In this document: positions 1 through 9,528 of the stretch, piece after piece
How positions within the stretch are numbered: position 1 is the first letter of the stretch
Layout of the letters: every line of letters starts with the position of its first letter
NCBI GenBank assembly: GCA_905234695.1
Contig: CAJOHZ010000021.1
Location: 1-64,000 of the forward strand
DNA from: an uncultured Bacteroidales bacterium
Lineage (GTDB): Bacteria > Bacteroidota > Bacteroidia > Bacteroidales > P3
Direction: 5' to 3'
DNA: 64,000 bases
The notes under the pieces: generated by a model
The model's input: the letters and a program-made list of their open reading frames with translations, nothing else
Databases searched by the model: none
What the model was told of the DNA's origin: nothing
Translations under genes and position numbers: made by a program

Positions 1-3000
1 GGCGGCTACAGCGGCTTTAACAACACCTCGGGTGTTCCTACGGGCGGTATCGCCATCGACGGTGCCTACCGTCTGAACCTCGTATCCTCTTGGCAGACCC
101 AGGTGGGTGAGATCACCGTCACCGACACCGGCCTCTACAAGATTGTCTTCATGTGGCGCAACGACAACAGCGGCGGCACACAGCCTCCCGCAGCAATCGA
201 CAATGTGATGCTCCGTCAGGCCAACTGCCCGATGCCGCAGAATGTCGTGGCCAGCCCCACCCACAACAGCATCACGCTGACTTGGACACCCGCCGGCAAC
301 GAGACCTCCTGGGAGGTCAGCTGCGGCAATACCGTCCAAACTGTCAACACTGCTTCGTACACCTTCTCCGGCCTCACCGCCAACACGGACTACACTGTTG
401 GCGTTCGCGCCCTCTGCAGCGCCAACGAGTCCAGCATGACGGTCTCGCAGACTGTCCACACCTCCTGCGACCTGATGACCACCCTACCCTACACCTACGG
501 CTTCGAGGGTGATGCCACAGGCAGCAGCACCAGCGCGGTCTTCGCCGCCGAGTGCTGGCGTCGTCTGAACAACGGTACGCAGTACTTTGGCTATCCCTAC
601 ATTTCCAGCACGGCCTCCTACTGCCACACCGGCACCCGCGGCACCTACTGGTATGTGACCACGACCACCGGCACCTACGGCGACTACCAGTGCCTCGTCC
701 TGCCCAGTGTCAACACCACCACCTATCCCATCAACACGCTGCGCCTGAAGTTCTGGGCCAAAGGCTCCGCCGCCACCGTCCGCAACTTCCTCGTGGGTGT
801 GATGACCAACCCGACCGACATCAACACCTTCACGACTGTTGATACCGTCACCGTGAACAGCAACGACTGGGTGGAGCACACCGTCGTCCTGGACAACTAC
901 ACCGGCACAGGTGCCTACGTAGCCATCCGCCAGAACCGTGCCACGTCGTCCTATACGACCTATATTGACGACATCACCCTCGAGGTGGCTCCCACCTGTG
1001 TTGAGCCTGCCAATGTGACTGTCGACAGCATCACCACCAACAGCGCTCTTGTCGCCTGGACCGGCACTGCCAATGCTTACTCTGTGGCCTACGGCACCGG
1101 CACCAACCCCGACTCGATGTCCACCGTCTCTGCCACCGGCAACAGCACCATGATCACCGGCCTCACGCCCAACACGGCCTACAACGTCTACGTCAAGGCC
1201 ATCTGCAGTGCTACCGACCAGAGTCCCTGGACCAACGCCACTATCTTCCGCACCAACTGCGTGGCCCTGACCGCCAACGACCTGCCCTACTTCGAGAACT
1301 TCGACAACTACACCACCAGCACCACCGCCGCCACCGGCGTACAAGTGCCCTGCTGGACGCTGGCACATCAGGATGTCTCCATGACCGTCGCACAGCAGCC
1401 GCAGATTTACTATAGCAGCACCGCTTCCTACAACCACAGCGGCAACTATACCCTGCGACTCTACTACCGCGGTATCTATGCCCTGCCGGAAATCACCGCC
1501 AACATCAACACCCTGCGCATGAACTTCTGGGTACGCCAGACCACTGCCGCCTACAAGGTGATTGTCGGTGTGATGAGCGACCTGAACGATGCCACGACCT
1601 TCGTGCCCATCGACACCATCGACAACGGTTCCAACACCTCGACGATGGCTGAGCATACCGTCAACTTCAGCAGCTACACCGGCAACGGCCACTACATCGC
1701 CTTCCGCAACATCCACACCAGCTACAACTACAGCTACAACTACATCGACGACGTCACCGTCGAATTCCTCCCCAGCTGCCAGGAAGTCACGGCTCTCGCT
1801 GTTGCAGGTGCCACCAACAACAGCATCACGCTCTCTTGGACGGATGCCGCCAACACCAATGCCACCTACACCGTGTATAACGACACGACCACCGTGGCCA
1901 CCGGCATCACCGGCACGACCTACACGGTTACCGGCCTCACCGCCAATACCGATTACACCTTCTATGTCGAGGCCAACTGCTCGGCCACATCCGCTTCGAC
2001 CGCTATCAGCGTCGCGGCCCATACGATGTGCAACAGCTTCACCCTGCCCTTCACGGAAGGCTTCGAGACCGGTACCCTCTCCTCTTGCTGGAGCACCGAT
2101 GGTTCTGGCTCATGGAGCGTCGGCACGGGTGACTACAGCACCAGCACCGGTGCCCACACCGGCAGTTACAATGCCAAGATTTACGGCAATGGCACTGGCA
2201 ATAGCACCAAGCTGATTACCCCGGTCATCGACTTCACGGGCGTCACCAATGCCGAACTCCGCTTCTGGCACATCCAGCGCAGCTGGAGCGGCGACCAGGA
2301 TGAACTGACCGTCTACTACCGCACCTCCTCCTCCGGCACATGGCAGACCCTCGCCGCCTATACGAACGAGGTATCTACCTGGACCGAAGAGGTCATCACT
2401 CTGCCCAACCTCAGCAGCACCTACCAGGTGGCCTTCGAGATGTATGACGGCTATGGCTACGGCGTGGCTATCGACGATATCACCATCGACCTGCCGCCCG
2501 CCTGCGCCGCCGTCACGGCTCTGACTGCCACCAATGTTACCTTTAACAGCGCCACCCTCACCTGGGCCGACACCAGCAACACTGGTGCCACCTATACGGT
2601 GTACGACGACACGACGGTTGTGGCCTCCGGTATCACCGGTACCAGCTACACCGTCACTGGTCTCACCGCTGAGACGAACCACACGCTCAGAGTGAATGCC
2701 AACTGCTCGGCCACGGCCTCGTCTATACTCACGTCTGTCAACGTCTACACGGGCTACTGCCAGCCCAACCCGACTTCGGTTGACGGCAGCGGCATCACCA
2801 GCGTGGCCTTCGGCGGCATGACCAACGACGCCGCTCGTCCCTCGGGAGCCGGCTACCGCAACTACAGCAACATGGTTGGCACCGTGTCCGCCGGCACCAC
2901 CGCCACGGTAGACATCACCTATGCCACCGGTTATGACTACGGTACCATCATCTGGGTGGACTGGAACAACAACATGACTTTCGACAGCAACGAGGTGGTC

Positions 3001-4944
3001 TATGTGGGCGTAGCCCCCAACACCAACCCCACCACGCTGAATGCCACCTTCACCATCCCCGCCACGCAGGATACCGGCAACTACCGTATGCGTATCCTTG
3101 GCGCCGACAGCTACTTCGACAGCTACACCGGCTCCATTGCCGCAGCGGCCAACGCCAATCCGTGCGCCAGCTACCTCTACGGTGTGGCCGAGGACTACAC
3201 CCTCCATGTGACCGAGGCACCCAACTGCCTGACCCCGACGAACCTCCAGATGGTCTACATCGGTGGCAGCAGCAATGCCGCCGTCGTGAGCTGGACCTCC
3301 GATGCCAACGCATGGAACCTCAGCTTGAACGGTGTCGTGACTTACAACATCACGGCGAACCCCGACACAATCACCGGCCTTGATCCCAACACCACCTACA
3401 CTGTCATGGTGCAGGCCAACTGCGGAAATGACACTAGCGACTGGACACTGCCCGTGAGCATCACCACTCCGTGCGCAACCATCGACATGCCCTTCGTGGA
3501 GAGCTTCGATTCCTCCAGCACCACCCGCAACTGCTGGGACTTCGTCTCGAACAACACTGCCAACATCGGCGGCACCAACGGCATGGGCTTCGTCACCCTC
3601 AACGGCAACACCGTCTGGCGTTTCAGCTCGTACAGCAGCGCCAGCGACTACAACCAGTATGCCTACTCGCCGCTGTTCAACACCCCGACCACCAGCAACG
3701 CCCTGCGTGTCCGCGTGCGCTACGCCACTTATGGCAGCAGCGACCACCTCTGGTTCGGCTACCGCACAGCCAACGACACGGACTATACCTGGACACCTAA
3801 CTACTACACCACGACCAGTCAGAACGACTTCCAGACCCTCGAAGCCCTCCTGCCGCTCAATGTGGCCCAGCTGGCCATCCACTACTATGGTGACTATGCC
3901 TACTACGCATGGATCGACAGTGTGGAACTCACGCCTATCACCTGCCCGACCGACACCACGGTTGTGTCTGTCTTGGCTTGCGACAGCTACCTCTGGAACG
4001 ACAATGTCTACACTCAGAGCGGTGTCTACCCTGCCGTACTGACCACCGCCAACGGTTGCGACAGCAATGTGGTCCTCAACCTGACAATCAACCACAGCGC
4101 TGCCACTACCGACACTGTCACCGTTTGCGACAGCTATGTGTGGAACGACTCGGTCTACACCGCCTCGACGATTATGGTCGACACCCTGACCAACGTCGCC
4201 GGTTGCGACAGCGTGGTGACAATCAACCTCACAATCAACCACAGCACGTCGTCGAGCGACACCGTCTCCGCTTTCAACAGCTATGTTTGGAACGGTAACA
4301 CTTACATGCAGAGCGGCATCTACACCTACACGACCCTCAACGCTGTGGGTTGCGACAGTGTGGCCACTCTCGTGCTGACAGTGACAATGCTTGACACCGT
4401 GACGCTGACGGTCAACGACACTACGATGGGTAGCGTCCGCGGCGCGGGTGTCTACACCGATGGCGACACCATCACGCTGTACGCTATCGCCAACACCGGC
4501 TACCACTTCGTGAACTGGAGCGACGGTGACACCAACGCCATCCGCACCATTGTGTTGACCGACAACATGAACCTGACTGCCTACTTCGCCATCAACCAGT
4601 ACACTATTGCACTGGCTGTGAACGACACGCTGATGGGTATCGTCCGCGGTGCAGGCATCTACAACTACGGCGACACTGCTGTATTGACCGCCGTGGCCAA
4701 CACCGGTTACCACTTCGTGAACTGGAGCGACAACGACACCAATGCCCTCCGCACCGTTGTGGTGACCACCGATGTGAACCTGACCGCCAACTTCGCCGTC
4801 AACCAGTACACCCTCACCGTGGCTGCCAACGACAGCACAATGGGTAGTGTGACCGGTAGCGGTGTCTACAACTACGGCGCCACCGCCACGCTGACCGCCA
4901 CCGCCGACAGCGGCTACCACTTCCAGAACTGGAACGACCTGTGA
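1..4944 (+). CDS. Giant T9SS adhesin-like protein, N-terminal and central part (5' truncated by window edge, frameshifted at 3' end)
   Basis: The reading frame is open from base 1, so the gene starts outside the window; the ATG/GTG at 103 is internal. In order the product has Fn3-like modules with tracts such as GLTANTDYTV, alternating with jelly-roll choice-of-anchor J modules (FEGDATG... to YIDDITLEV, several times). A GEVED-type domain follows near 2755-3210 (IIWVDWNNNMTFDSNE), then another Fn3 and jelly roll. Three short CDSYLWND-type repeats lie near 3970-4390 and three InlB B-like repeats of about 69 aa close the ORF. It ends at a TGA just after GYHFQNWND. Close paralogous repeats continue in the next two ORFs, so this is one gene broken by a frameshift. 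Such architectures are typical of surface or secreted Bacteroidota proteins that bind carbohydrate or protein; the ligand cannot be told from sequence. Confidence 0.85.
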   Translation, partial: GGYSGFNNTSGVPTGGIAIDGAYRLNLVSSWQTQVGEITVTDTGLYKIVFMWRNDNSGGTQPPAAIDNVMLRQANCPMPQNVVASPTHNSITLTWTPAGNETSWEVSCGNTVQTVNTASYTFSGLTANTDYTVGVRALCSANESSMTVSQTVHTSCDLMTTLPYTYGFEGDATGSSTSAVFAAECWRRLNNGTQYFGYPYISSTASYCHTGTRGTYWYVTTTTGTYGDYQCLVLPSVNTTTYPINTLRLKFWAKGSAATVRNFLVGVMTNPTDINTFTTVDTVTVNSNDWVEHTVVLDNYTGTGAYVAIRQNRATSSYTTYIDDITLEVAPTCVEPANVTVDSITTNSALVAWTGTANAYSVAYGTGTNPDSMSTVSATGNSTMITGLTPNTAYNVYVKAICSATDQSPWTNATIFRTNCVALTANDLPYFENFDNYTTSTTAATGVQVPCWTLAHQDVSMTVAQQPQIYYSSTASYNHSGNYTLRLYYRGIYALPEITANINTLRMNFWVRQTTAAYKVIVGVMSDLNDATTFVPIDTIDNGSNTSTMAEHTVNFSSYTGNGHYIAFRNIHTSYNYSYNYIDDVTVEFLPSCQEVTALAVAGATNNSITLSWTDAANTNATYTVYNDTTTVATGITGTTYTVTGLTANTDYTFYVEANCSATSASTAISVAAHTMCNSFTLPFTEGFETGTLSSCWSTDGSGSWSVGTGDYSTSTGAHTGSYNAKIYGNGTGNSTKLITPVIDFTGVTNAELRFWHIQRSWSGDQDELTVYYRTSSSGTWQTLAAYTNEVSTWTEEVITLPNLSSTYQVAFEMYDGYGYGVAIDDITIDLPPACAAVTALTATNVTFNSATLTWADTSNTGATYTVYDDTTVVASGITGTSYTVTGLTAETNHTLRVNANCSATASSILTSVNVYTGYCQPNPTSVDGSGITSVAFGGMTNDAARPSGAGYRNYSNMVGTVSAGTTATVDITYATGYDYGTIIWVDWNNNMTFDSNEVVYVGVAPNTNPTTLNATFTIPATQDTGNYRMRILGADSYFDSYTGSIAAAANANPCASYLYGVAEDYTLHVTEAPNCLTPTNLQMVYIGGSSNAAVVSWTSDANAWNLSLNGVVTYNITANPDTITGLDPNTTYTVMVQANCGNDTSDWTLPVSITTPCATIDMPFVESFDSSSTTRNCWDFVSNNTANIGGTNGMGFVTLNGNTVWRFSSYSSASDYNQYAYSPLFNTPTTSNALRVRVRYATYGSSDHLWFGYRTANDTDYTWTPNYYTTTSQNDFQTLEALLPLNVAQLAIHYYGDYAYYAWIDSVELTPITCPTDTTVVSVLACDSYLWNDNVYTQSGVYPAVLTTANGCDSNVVLNLTINHSAATTDTVTVCDSYVWNDSVYTASTIMVDTLTNVAGCDSVVTINLTINHSTSSSDTVSAFNSYVWNGNTYMQSGIYTYTTLNAVGCDSVATLVLTVTMLDTVTLTVNDTTMGSVRGAGVYTDGDTITLYAIANTGYHFVNWSDGDTNAIRTIVLTDNMNLTAYFAINQYTIALAVNDTLMGIVRGAGIYNYGDTAVLTAVANTGYHFVNWSDNDTNALRTVVVTTDVNLTANFAVNQYTLTVAANDSTMGSVTGSGVYNYGATATLTATADSGYHFQNWNDL

Positions 4945-7500
4945 CTGAGAATGCCAGTTACACTGCCATCTTCGTTATGGACAGCGTACCTCCTGTGCCG
5001 ACCTACACCGTCACCCTGGCTGTGAACGACACCCTGATGGGTAGCGTCCTCGGTGCAGGTGTCTATATGAGCGGCAGCCAGATTGCCGTATCCGCCATCG
5101 CCAACTACGGTTACCACTTCACTATGTGGAGCGACGGCGACACGAACAACCCGCGCACCCTCACCGTAACTTCCGACACCACGCTGACCGCGACCTTCGC
5201 TGTCAACCAGTACACCATTGCACTGGCTGTGAACGACACCCTGATGGGTAGCGTCACCGGCGCCGGCGTCTATAACTACGGTGCCACTGCCACGCTGACC
5301 GCTGTGGCCAACACCGGCTACCACTTCATTATGTGGAACGACGGCGACACCAACGCCATCCGCACCATTACTGTCAACGACGATGTGACGCTGACCGCCA
5401 ACTTCGCCATCAACCAGTACACTGTTGCACTGGCTGTGAACGACAACATGATGGGTAGCGTCCGTGGCGCGGGTATCTACAACTACGGCGACACCGCCAC
5501 GCTGTACGCTGTGGCCAATACCGGCTACCACTTCACCATGTGGAACGACGGCGACACCAACGCCATCCGCACCCTTGTGGTGACCAACGACGTGAACCTG
5601 ACCGCCAACTTCGCCATCAACCAGTACACCATTGCACTGGCTGTGAACGACAGCACGATGGGCATCGTCCGCGGTGCGGGCGTCTACAACTACGGCGATA
5701 CCGCCGTGGTGACCGCCGTGGCCAACACCGGCTACCACTTCGTGAACTGGAGCGACAACGACACCAACGCCCTCCGTACCCTTGTGGTGACCGACAACGT
5801 GAACCTGACCGCCAACTTCGCCGTGAACCAGTACACCCTCACCGTGGCTGCCAACAACAACACGATGGGTAGTGTGACCGGTAGCGGTGTCTACAACTAC
5901 GGCGCCACCGCCACGCTGACCGCCACCGCCGACAGCGGCTACCACTTCCAGAACTGGAACGACCGACGGCAACGTGGAGAATCCGCGTACCGTGATTGTG
6001 ATGAACGATGCCAGCTACACTGCCATCTTCGTCATGGACAGCGTACCTCCTGTACAGACCTACACCGTCACCCTGGCTGTGAACGACAGCACCATGGGTA
6101 GCGTCCACGGCGCCGGTGTCTATGTGAGCGGCAGCCAGATTACCGTGACCGCCGTGGCCAACTACGGCTACCACTTCACCATGTGGAACGACGGCGACAC
6201 CAACAACCCGCGTACTCTCACCGTGACTTCCGACACCACGCTGACCGCCATCTTCGCCACCAACCAGTACACTGTTGCACTGGCTGTGAACGACACCCTG
6301 ATGGGTAGCGTCACCGGCGCAGGTGTCTACAACTACGGCGACACCGCCACGTTGACCGCCACGGCCAACGCTGGCTACCACTTCACCCTGTGGAGCGACG
6401 GCGACACCAACAATCCGCGTACCCTCGTCGTGAATGACGATATGTCACTGATTGCTTACTTCGCCATCGATCCTGTTGTGCCCACCGACAGCGTGACCTT
6501 CGTTGTCACTGTTAACGACAGTGCCATGGGTACCACAGTTCCCGCTCCTGGCACCTACCGCTTCGCCGTGGGTGACACTGCCTCTGTGCAGGCTGTGGCC
6601 GCCACTGGTTACCACTTCGCGAACTGGACGCTGACCAGCGGTAACATCAACCAAACGCTGAGCACCAACCCGCTCACCACTGTGATTAACCAGATGATGG
6701 CCAACCAGACCATCGTGCTGACCGCCAACTTCAGCGTCGACAGCGTTATCAACGTCGACAGCGTCACCGTTGTCCTGACCATCAACGACACCGCTCGCGG
6801 TACCACCAACCCGGCACCCGGTACCTACCGTTTCGCCGTGGGTGACTCCGTGTACGCTGTGGCCACACCTAGCACCGGCTACCGCTTCCTCGGATGGTTC
6901 GTCGACGTGGCTGGCAACACCACTACCGTCAACGACAACCCGATCCGCTTGGAGGTTCCCGCCCTTGCCGCTAACATGACGATCAACGTCACCGCCAACT
7001 TCGTGCCCATGGGCGACGATACCTACACCGTTATCGCTACACCTGTCACCACCGATGGCGACATCAACGCGGGCGGTACTATTACCGGCAACGGAACCTA
7101 TCCTGCCGGCAGCAACGTGACCCTGACCGCCATGGCTGACGAAGGCTACCGCTTCGTGGGTTGGTACAACGCCAATGACACCACCTTCGACATGCCGCTC
7201 TCCACTGAGTACAGCTACAGCTTCATCATCATGGAGAACCTCAGCCTGATTGCACTCTTCACTCCTGAGAGCAACCCGACCGCTGTTATCACCATTGCCA
7301 CGGCCGACAGCACGATGGGTTATGTGTTGCTCAACAATGACACCGTGCTCCGCTACGTCGGCCAGATTGGCGAAGAGGTGACCATTGAGGCCATTGCTTA
7401 CGAAGGCTACCGCTTCGTGGCCTGGAACGACGGCGACACCAACGCTCTCCGCACTATCATACTCGACATGCCGGTGACCATGCTCACCGCTCGCTTCGAG
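4396..7500 (+). repeat. In-gene array of ~207-bp InlB-type repeats with a ~1-kb higher-order duplication
   Basis: About 14 tandem units of roughly 207 bp encode the 69-aa InlB-like module. A larger period is also visible. The stretch beginning AACCAGTACACCCTCACCGT near 4800 recurs almost unchanged near 5826, and GACAGCGTACCTCCTGT recurs at about 4980 and 6039, giving a block of about 1.03-1.06 kb. Both frame breaks fall at the same place in this block, just after CAGAACTGGAACGAC. Near-identical long repeats are prone to recombination and also to mis-assembly. Confidence 0.85.
4941..6101 (+). CDS. Giant adhesin-like protein, middle fragment (InlB-type repeats)
   Basis: This ORF continues the preceding gene in another frame. 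It starts at a GTG that overlaps the upstream TGA (GTGA) and reads TENASYTAIF, the normal end of one repeat. Five InlB B-like (Flg_new_2-type) repeats of about 69 aa follow, each with an AVNDxxMGSVxGAG start, a GYHFxxW core and a LTANFAINQYT end. The homologous reading is lost near 5964, again straight after GYHFQNWND, and the last ~45 residues (RRQRGESAYRDC...) are out-of-frame reading of DNA that codes for ENPRTVIVMNDASYTAIF in the next ORF. It has no signal peptide and is not expected to function alone. The GTGA overlap could allow translational coupling, but I think a frame lesion is more likely. Confidence 0.7.
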   Translation: MTENASYTAIFVMDSVPPVPTYTVTLAVNDTLMGSVLGAGVYMSGSQIAVSAIANYGYHFTMWSDGDTNNPRTLTVTSDTTLTATFAVNQYTIALAVNDTLMGSVTGAGVYNYGATATLTAVANTGYHFIMWNDGDTNAIRTITVNDDVTLTANFAINQYTVALAVNDNMMGSVRGAGIYNYGDTATLYAVANTGYHFTMWNDGDTNAIRTLVVTNDVNLTANFAINQYTIALAVNDSTMGIVRGAGVYNYGDTAVVTAVANTGYHFVNWSDNDTNALRTLVVTDNVNLTANFAVNQYTLTVAANNNTMGSVTGSGVYNYGATATLTATADSGYHFQNWNDRRQRGESAYRDCDERCQLHCHLRHGQRTSCTDLHRHPGCERQHHG

Positions 7501-7743
7501 TTGATCCCGAACAGCATCGACGATGCTGAGGAAGCTGAGGAGATTGTCATCTACACTGAGAACGACCGCATCACCGTCCGCGGTGCCGAGAACCGTCCTG
7601 TGTACGTGTTCGACGTCGTGGGACGCCTCGTGGCCAAGAGCGCCAAGGCATCGGCCGAAGAGACCTTCCGGATGACCAACACGGGCATCTACATGGTCAA
7701 GGTCGGCAACGCCCCCGCCCGCCGCGTCGTGGTACGTCGATAA
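5974..7743 (+). CDS. Giant adhesin-like protein, C-terminal fragment with T9SS type A sorting domain
   Basis: This is the third frame of the same gene. It opens with ENPRTVIVMNDASYTAIFVM, which completes the repeat broken at 5964. Two InlB-like repeats nearly identical to earlier ones follow. Then come two variants with NDxAxGTTxPAPGTYRFAVGD, one with GGTITGNGTYPAGSNVTL and one with ADSTMGYVLLNND. The C-terminus (ITVRGAENRPVYVFDVVGRL... to TGIYMVKVGNAPARRVVVRR) is a classical T9SS type A (Por secretion) sorting domain, so the intact protein should be exported across the outer membrane and cleaved. Rejoining the three pieces would give a protein of more than 2,500 aa. A perfect hairpin terminator lies 64 bp downstream. 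Confidence 0.85.
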   Translation: MENPRTVIVMNDASYTAIFVMDSVPPVQTYTVTLAVNDSTMGSVHGAGVYVSGSQITVTAVANYGYHFTMWNDGDTNNPRTLTVTSDTTLTAIFATNQYTVALAVNDTLMGSVTGAGVYNYGDTATLTATANAGYHFTLWSDGDTNNPRTLVVNDDMSLIAYFAIDPVVPTDSVTFVVTVNDSAMGTTVPAPGTYRFAVGDTASVQAVAATGYHFANWTLTSGNINQTLSTNPLTTVINQMMANQTIVLTANFSVDSVINVDSVTVVLTINDTARGTTNPAPGTYRFAVGDSVYAVATPSTGYRFLGWFVDVAGNTTTVNDNPIRLEVPALAANMTINVTANFVPMGDDTYTVIATPVTTDGDINAGGTITGNGTYPAGSNVTLTAMADEGYRFVGWYNANDTTFDMPLSTEYSYSFIIMENLSLIALFTPESNPTAVITIATADSTMGYVLLNNDTVLRYVGQIGEEVTIEAIAYEGYRFVAWNDGDTNALRTIILDMPVTMLTARFELIPNSIDDAEEAEEIVIYTENDRITVRGAENRPVYVFDVVGRLVAKSAKASAEETFRMTNTGIYMVKVGNAPARRVVVRR

Positions 7744-7806
7744 CCCCTCCGAAAGCGATGCTGCAATGCATCGCTTTTGACCCTACCGGCCATCACGGCC
7801 GAAACC

Positions 7807-7847
7807 CAAGAGGGTGCCACTTCCAAGAGGCACCCTCTTGCTTTTCC
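7807..7847 (+). terminator. Rho-independent-type terminator after the adhesin gene
   Basis: CAAGAGGGTGCC and GGCACCCTCTTG form a perfect 12-bp stem around a 10-nt loop, followed by CTTTTC. The same GGTGCC/GGCACC stem theme recurs in the terminators near 30714 and 40278. Confidence 0.85.
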
Positions 7848-7865
7848 CCTGTCGCGGAAGGATTT

Positions 7866-7897
7866 TTTGCATATATCGGAAAAAATTCGTACATTTG
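7866..7897 (+). promoter_or_regulatory. Bacteroidota-type promoter for the AGCS symporter
   Basis: A -33 TTTG at 7866-7869 and a -7 TACATTTG at 7890-7897 are separated by 20 bp, matching the TTTG/TAnnTTTG pattern. The coding start is 80 bp downstream, leaving a moderate leader. Confidence 0.7.
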
Positions 7898-7977
7898 CAC
7901 CGCGAAATCACCTAGGAGCCCGCCCCTATGCAGAAGGTAATTCCGCCAACAACAGGCTCAACAACCAATACCCGACT

Positions 7978-9528
7978 ATGGATAAAATCATCACCTTAAT
8001 CAACGAATGCGTGTGGAGCTGGCCATTGGTAGGCTTGTGCCTGCTGGGGGGACTGTACTTCACGTTCGGCACTCGGTTTGTGCAGATACGACACTTGGGG
8101 GAGATGGTGCGTTTGCTGTTCAAAAACGACCGCTCAAAGAAAGAAGGCATCTCGTCATTCCAGGCTTTCGCCCTTGCCCTCTCAGGACGGGTGGGCACAG
8201 GCAATATCGTTGGCGTTGCCATTGCCATCTGCTTCGGCGGTCCCGGTGCCATTGTATGGATGTGGATTATCGCCTTCTTCGGGGCTGGCACAGCCTATGC
8301 TGAGGCATGTCTGTCCCAAATATACAAAGAACGCCACGGAAACCAGCTACGCGGCGGCCCCGCCTACTATATCGAGAAAGGACTGAACAGCCCGTGGTTG
8401 GCCGTCATATTCGCTGTATTGACAGTACTGGCCTGCGCACTGTGCCTCCCTCCCGTACACTCCAACAGCATCGCCGCCGCATTCTCCAAGACATTCCACA
8501 TCGAGCCTTGGCTTGTCGGCATCATCGTGTCCGCCATTATCGCCATTGTGGTGTTGGGCGGTGTCAAACGTATCTCGAAGGTGGCCGAAATCGTGACCCC
8601 TTTCATGGCCATTACCTATATCATCCTCTCTATCGTGGTGCTGATCGCCAATGCCAGTGCCGTACCCGGAGCCCTCATGGAAATGCTCTCTTGTGCCTTC
8701 GGCACCCACCAAGCGCTGGGTGGCATTATCGGTTCAGCTATCGCCTGGGGTGTGAAGCGAGGCATCTACTCCAATGAAGCCGGCCAAGGCACCGCCCCCA
8801 TCGTGGCTGCCGCCGCCAAGGTAGACCACCCCGTGAAACAGGGGTTAGTTCAGGGTTTCTCTGTCTATGTGGACACCCTGCTGGTATGCACCGCCACAGC
8901 GCTGATGCTGCTAGTCACTCACTGCTACAACGTGGTGGACCCTGTAACCGGCGACTATCTGGTGCAGGCCACTGATCAAAGCCTGAGCAAGCCCGGTGTG
9001 GAATATGTGGAATACACCATCGCCGCACTGAGCACCCTACTCGGGAAAGGATGGGGCGGCATCGTTATCAGCATCACCCTATTCTTCTTTGCCTTCACCA
9101 CCATCATGGCGTATTACTACTACGCCGAAACCAACCTGGTATATCTCTTCTTGCGAATCAAGGAACGCCGCCGCCGTATCATGGGAAAATACTTCGACAT
9201 GAAGGACAGCCGCCAGAACCTACGACGCGAGGTGGCCATTTTCGGAGACGACCGAGGCGAAAAAATTGTGGTGACAGTGCTGCGAGTGCTGTTTGTTGGT
9301 GCCGTTATGTTTGGAAGCCTGAAAGAGGCCAAAACCATCTGGGACCTCGGCGACACCGGCGTGGGCATGATGGCATGGATTAACATCATCGCCATCCTGC
9401 TGCTCTCGCCCAAGGCGTTCAAGATACTGAAAGACTACGAACGACAGAAGAAGCAGGGGCGCAATCCCAAATTCGACCCCCACGAACTAGGAATAAAGAA
9501 CGCCGATTTTTGGGAGGAGGAGCAATGA
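7978..9528 (+). CDS. Sodium:alanine/glycine symporter family protein (AGCS)
   Basis: This inner-membrane carrier is predicted to couple Na+ (or H+) entry to uptake of alanine, glycine or a similar amino acid. I take the ATG at 7978 (MDKIITLINECVWSWPLVGL) rather than the ORF start at 7777, because the extra N-terminus translates the promoter and leader. The resulting 516 aa is slightly longer than many family members. Family-like tracts include ALSGRVGTGNIVGVAIAI near the N-terminus, GGPAYYIEKGL, and SNEAGQGTAPIVAAAA in mid-protein, with about ten hydrophobic segments. The C-terminal tail is charged and cytoplasmic-looking. The stop overlaps the start of the next gene (ATGA), so the two are probably co-transcribed. 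The exact substrate is not determined. Confidence 0.9.
   Translation: MDKIITLINECVWSWPLVGLCLLGGLYFTFGTRFVQIRHLGEMVRLLFKNDRSKKEGISSFQAFALALSGRVGTGNIVGVAIAICFGGPGAIVWMWIIAFFGAGTAYAEACLSQIYKERHGNQLRGGPAYYIEKGLNSPWLAVIFAVLTVLACALCLPPVHSNSIAAAFSKTFHIEPWLVGIIVSAIIAIVVLGGVKRISKVAEIVTPFMAITYIILSIVVLIANASAVPGALMEMLSCAFGTHQALGGIIGSAIAWGVKRGIYSNEAGQGTAPIVAAAAKVDHPVKQGLVQGFSVYVDTLLVCTATALMLLVTHCYNVVDPVTGDYLVQATDQSLSKPGVEYVEYTIAALSTLLGKGWGGIVISITLFFFAFTTIMAYYYYAETNLVYLFLRIKERRRRIMGKYFDMKDSRQNLRREVAIFGDDRGEKIVVTVLRVLFVGAVMFGSLKEAKTIWDLGDTGVGMMAWINIIAILLLSPKAFKILKDYERQKKQGRNPKFDPHELGIKNADFWEEEQ

Noticed and set aside
484-2022. 512-aa minus-strand ORF, Gly/Val/Asp-rich
   Set aside because: It is the antisense shadow of the repeat-rich adhesin; its composition mirrors the Thr/Asn/Ala codons of the plus strand and no domain is visible.
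2110-4920. 936-aa minus-strand ORF
   Set aside because: It is the antisense shadow of the adhesin gene, with repeated HDGV-like strings caused by the plus-strand repeats.
4914-5972. 352-aa minus-strand ORF in the InlB-type repeats
   Set aside because: It is open only because the plus-strand repeats lack certain codons.
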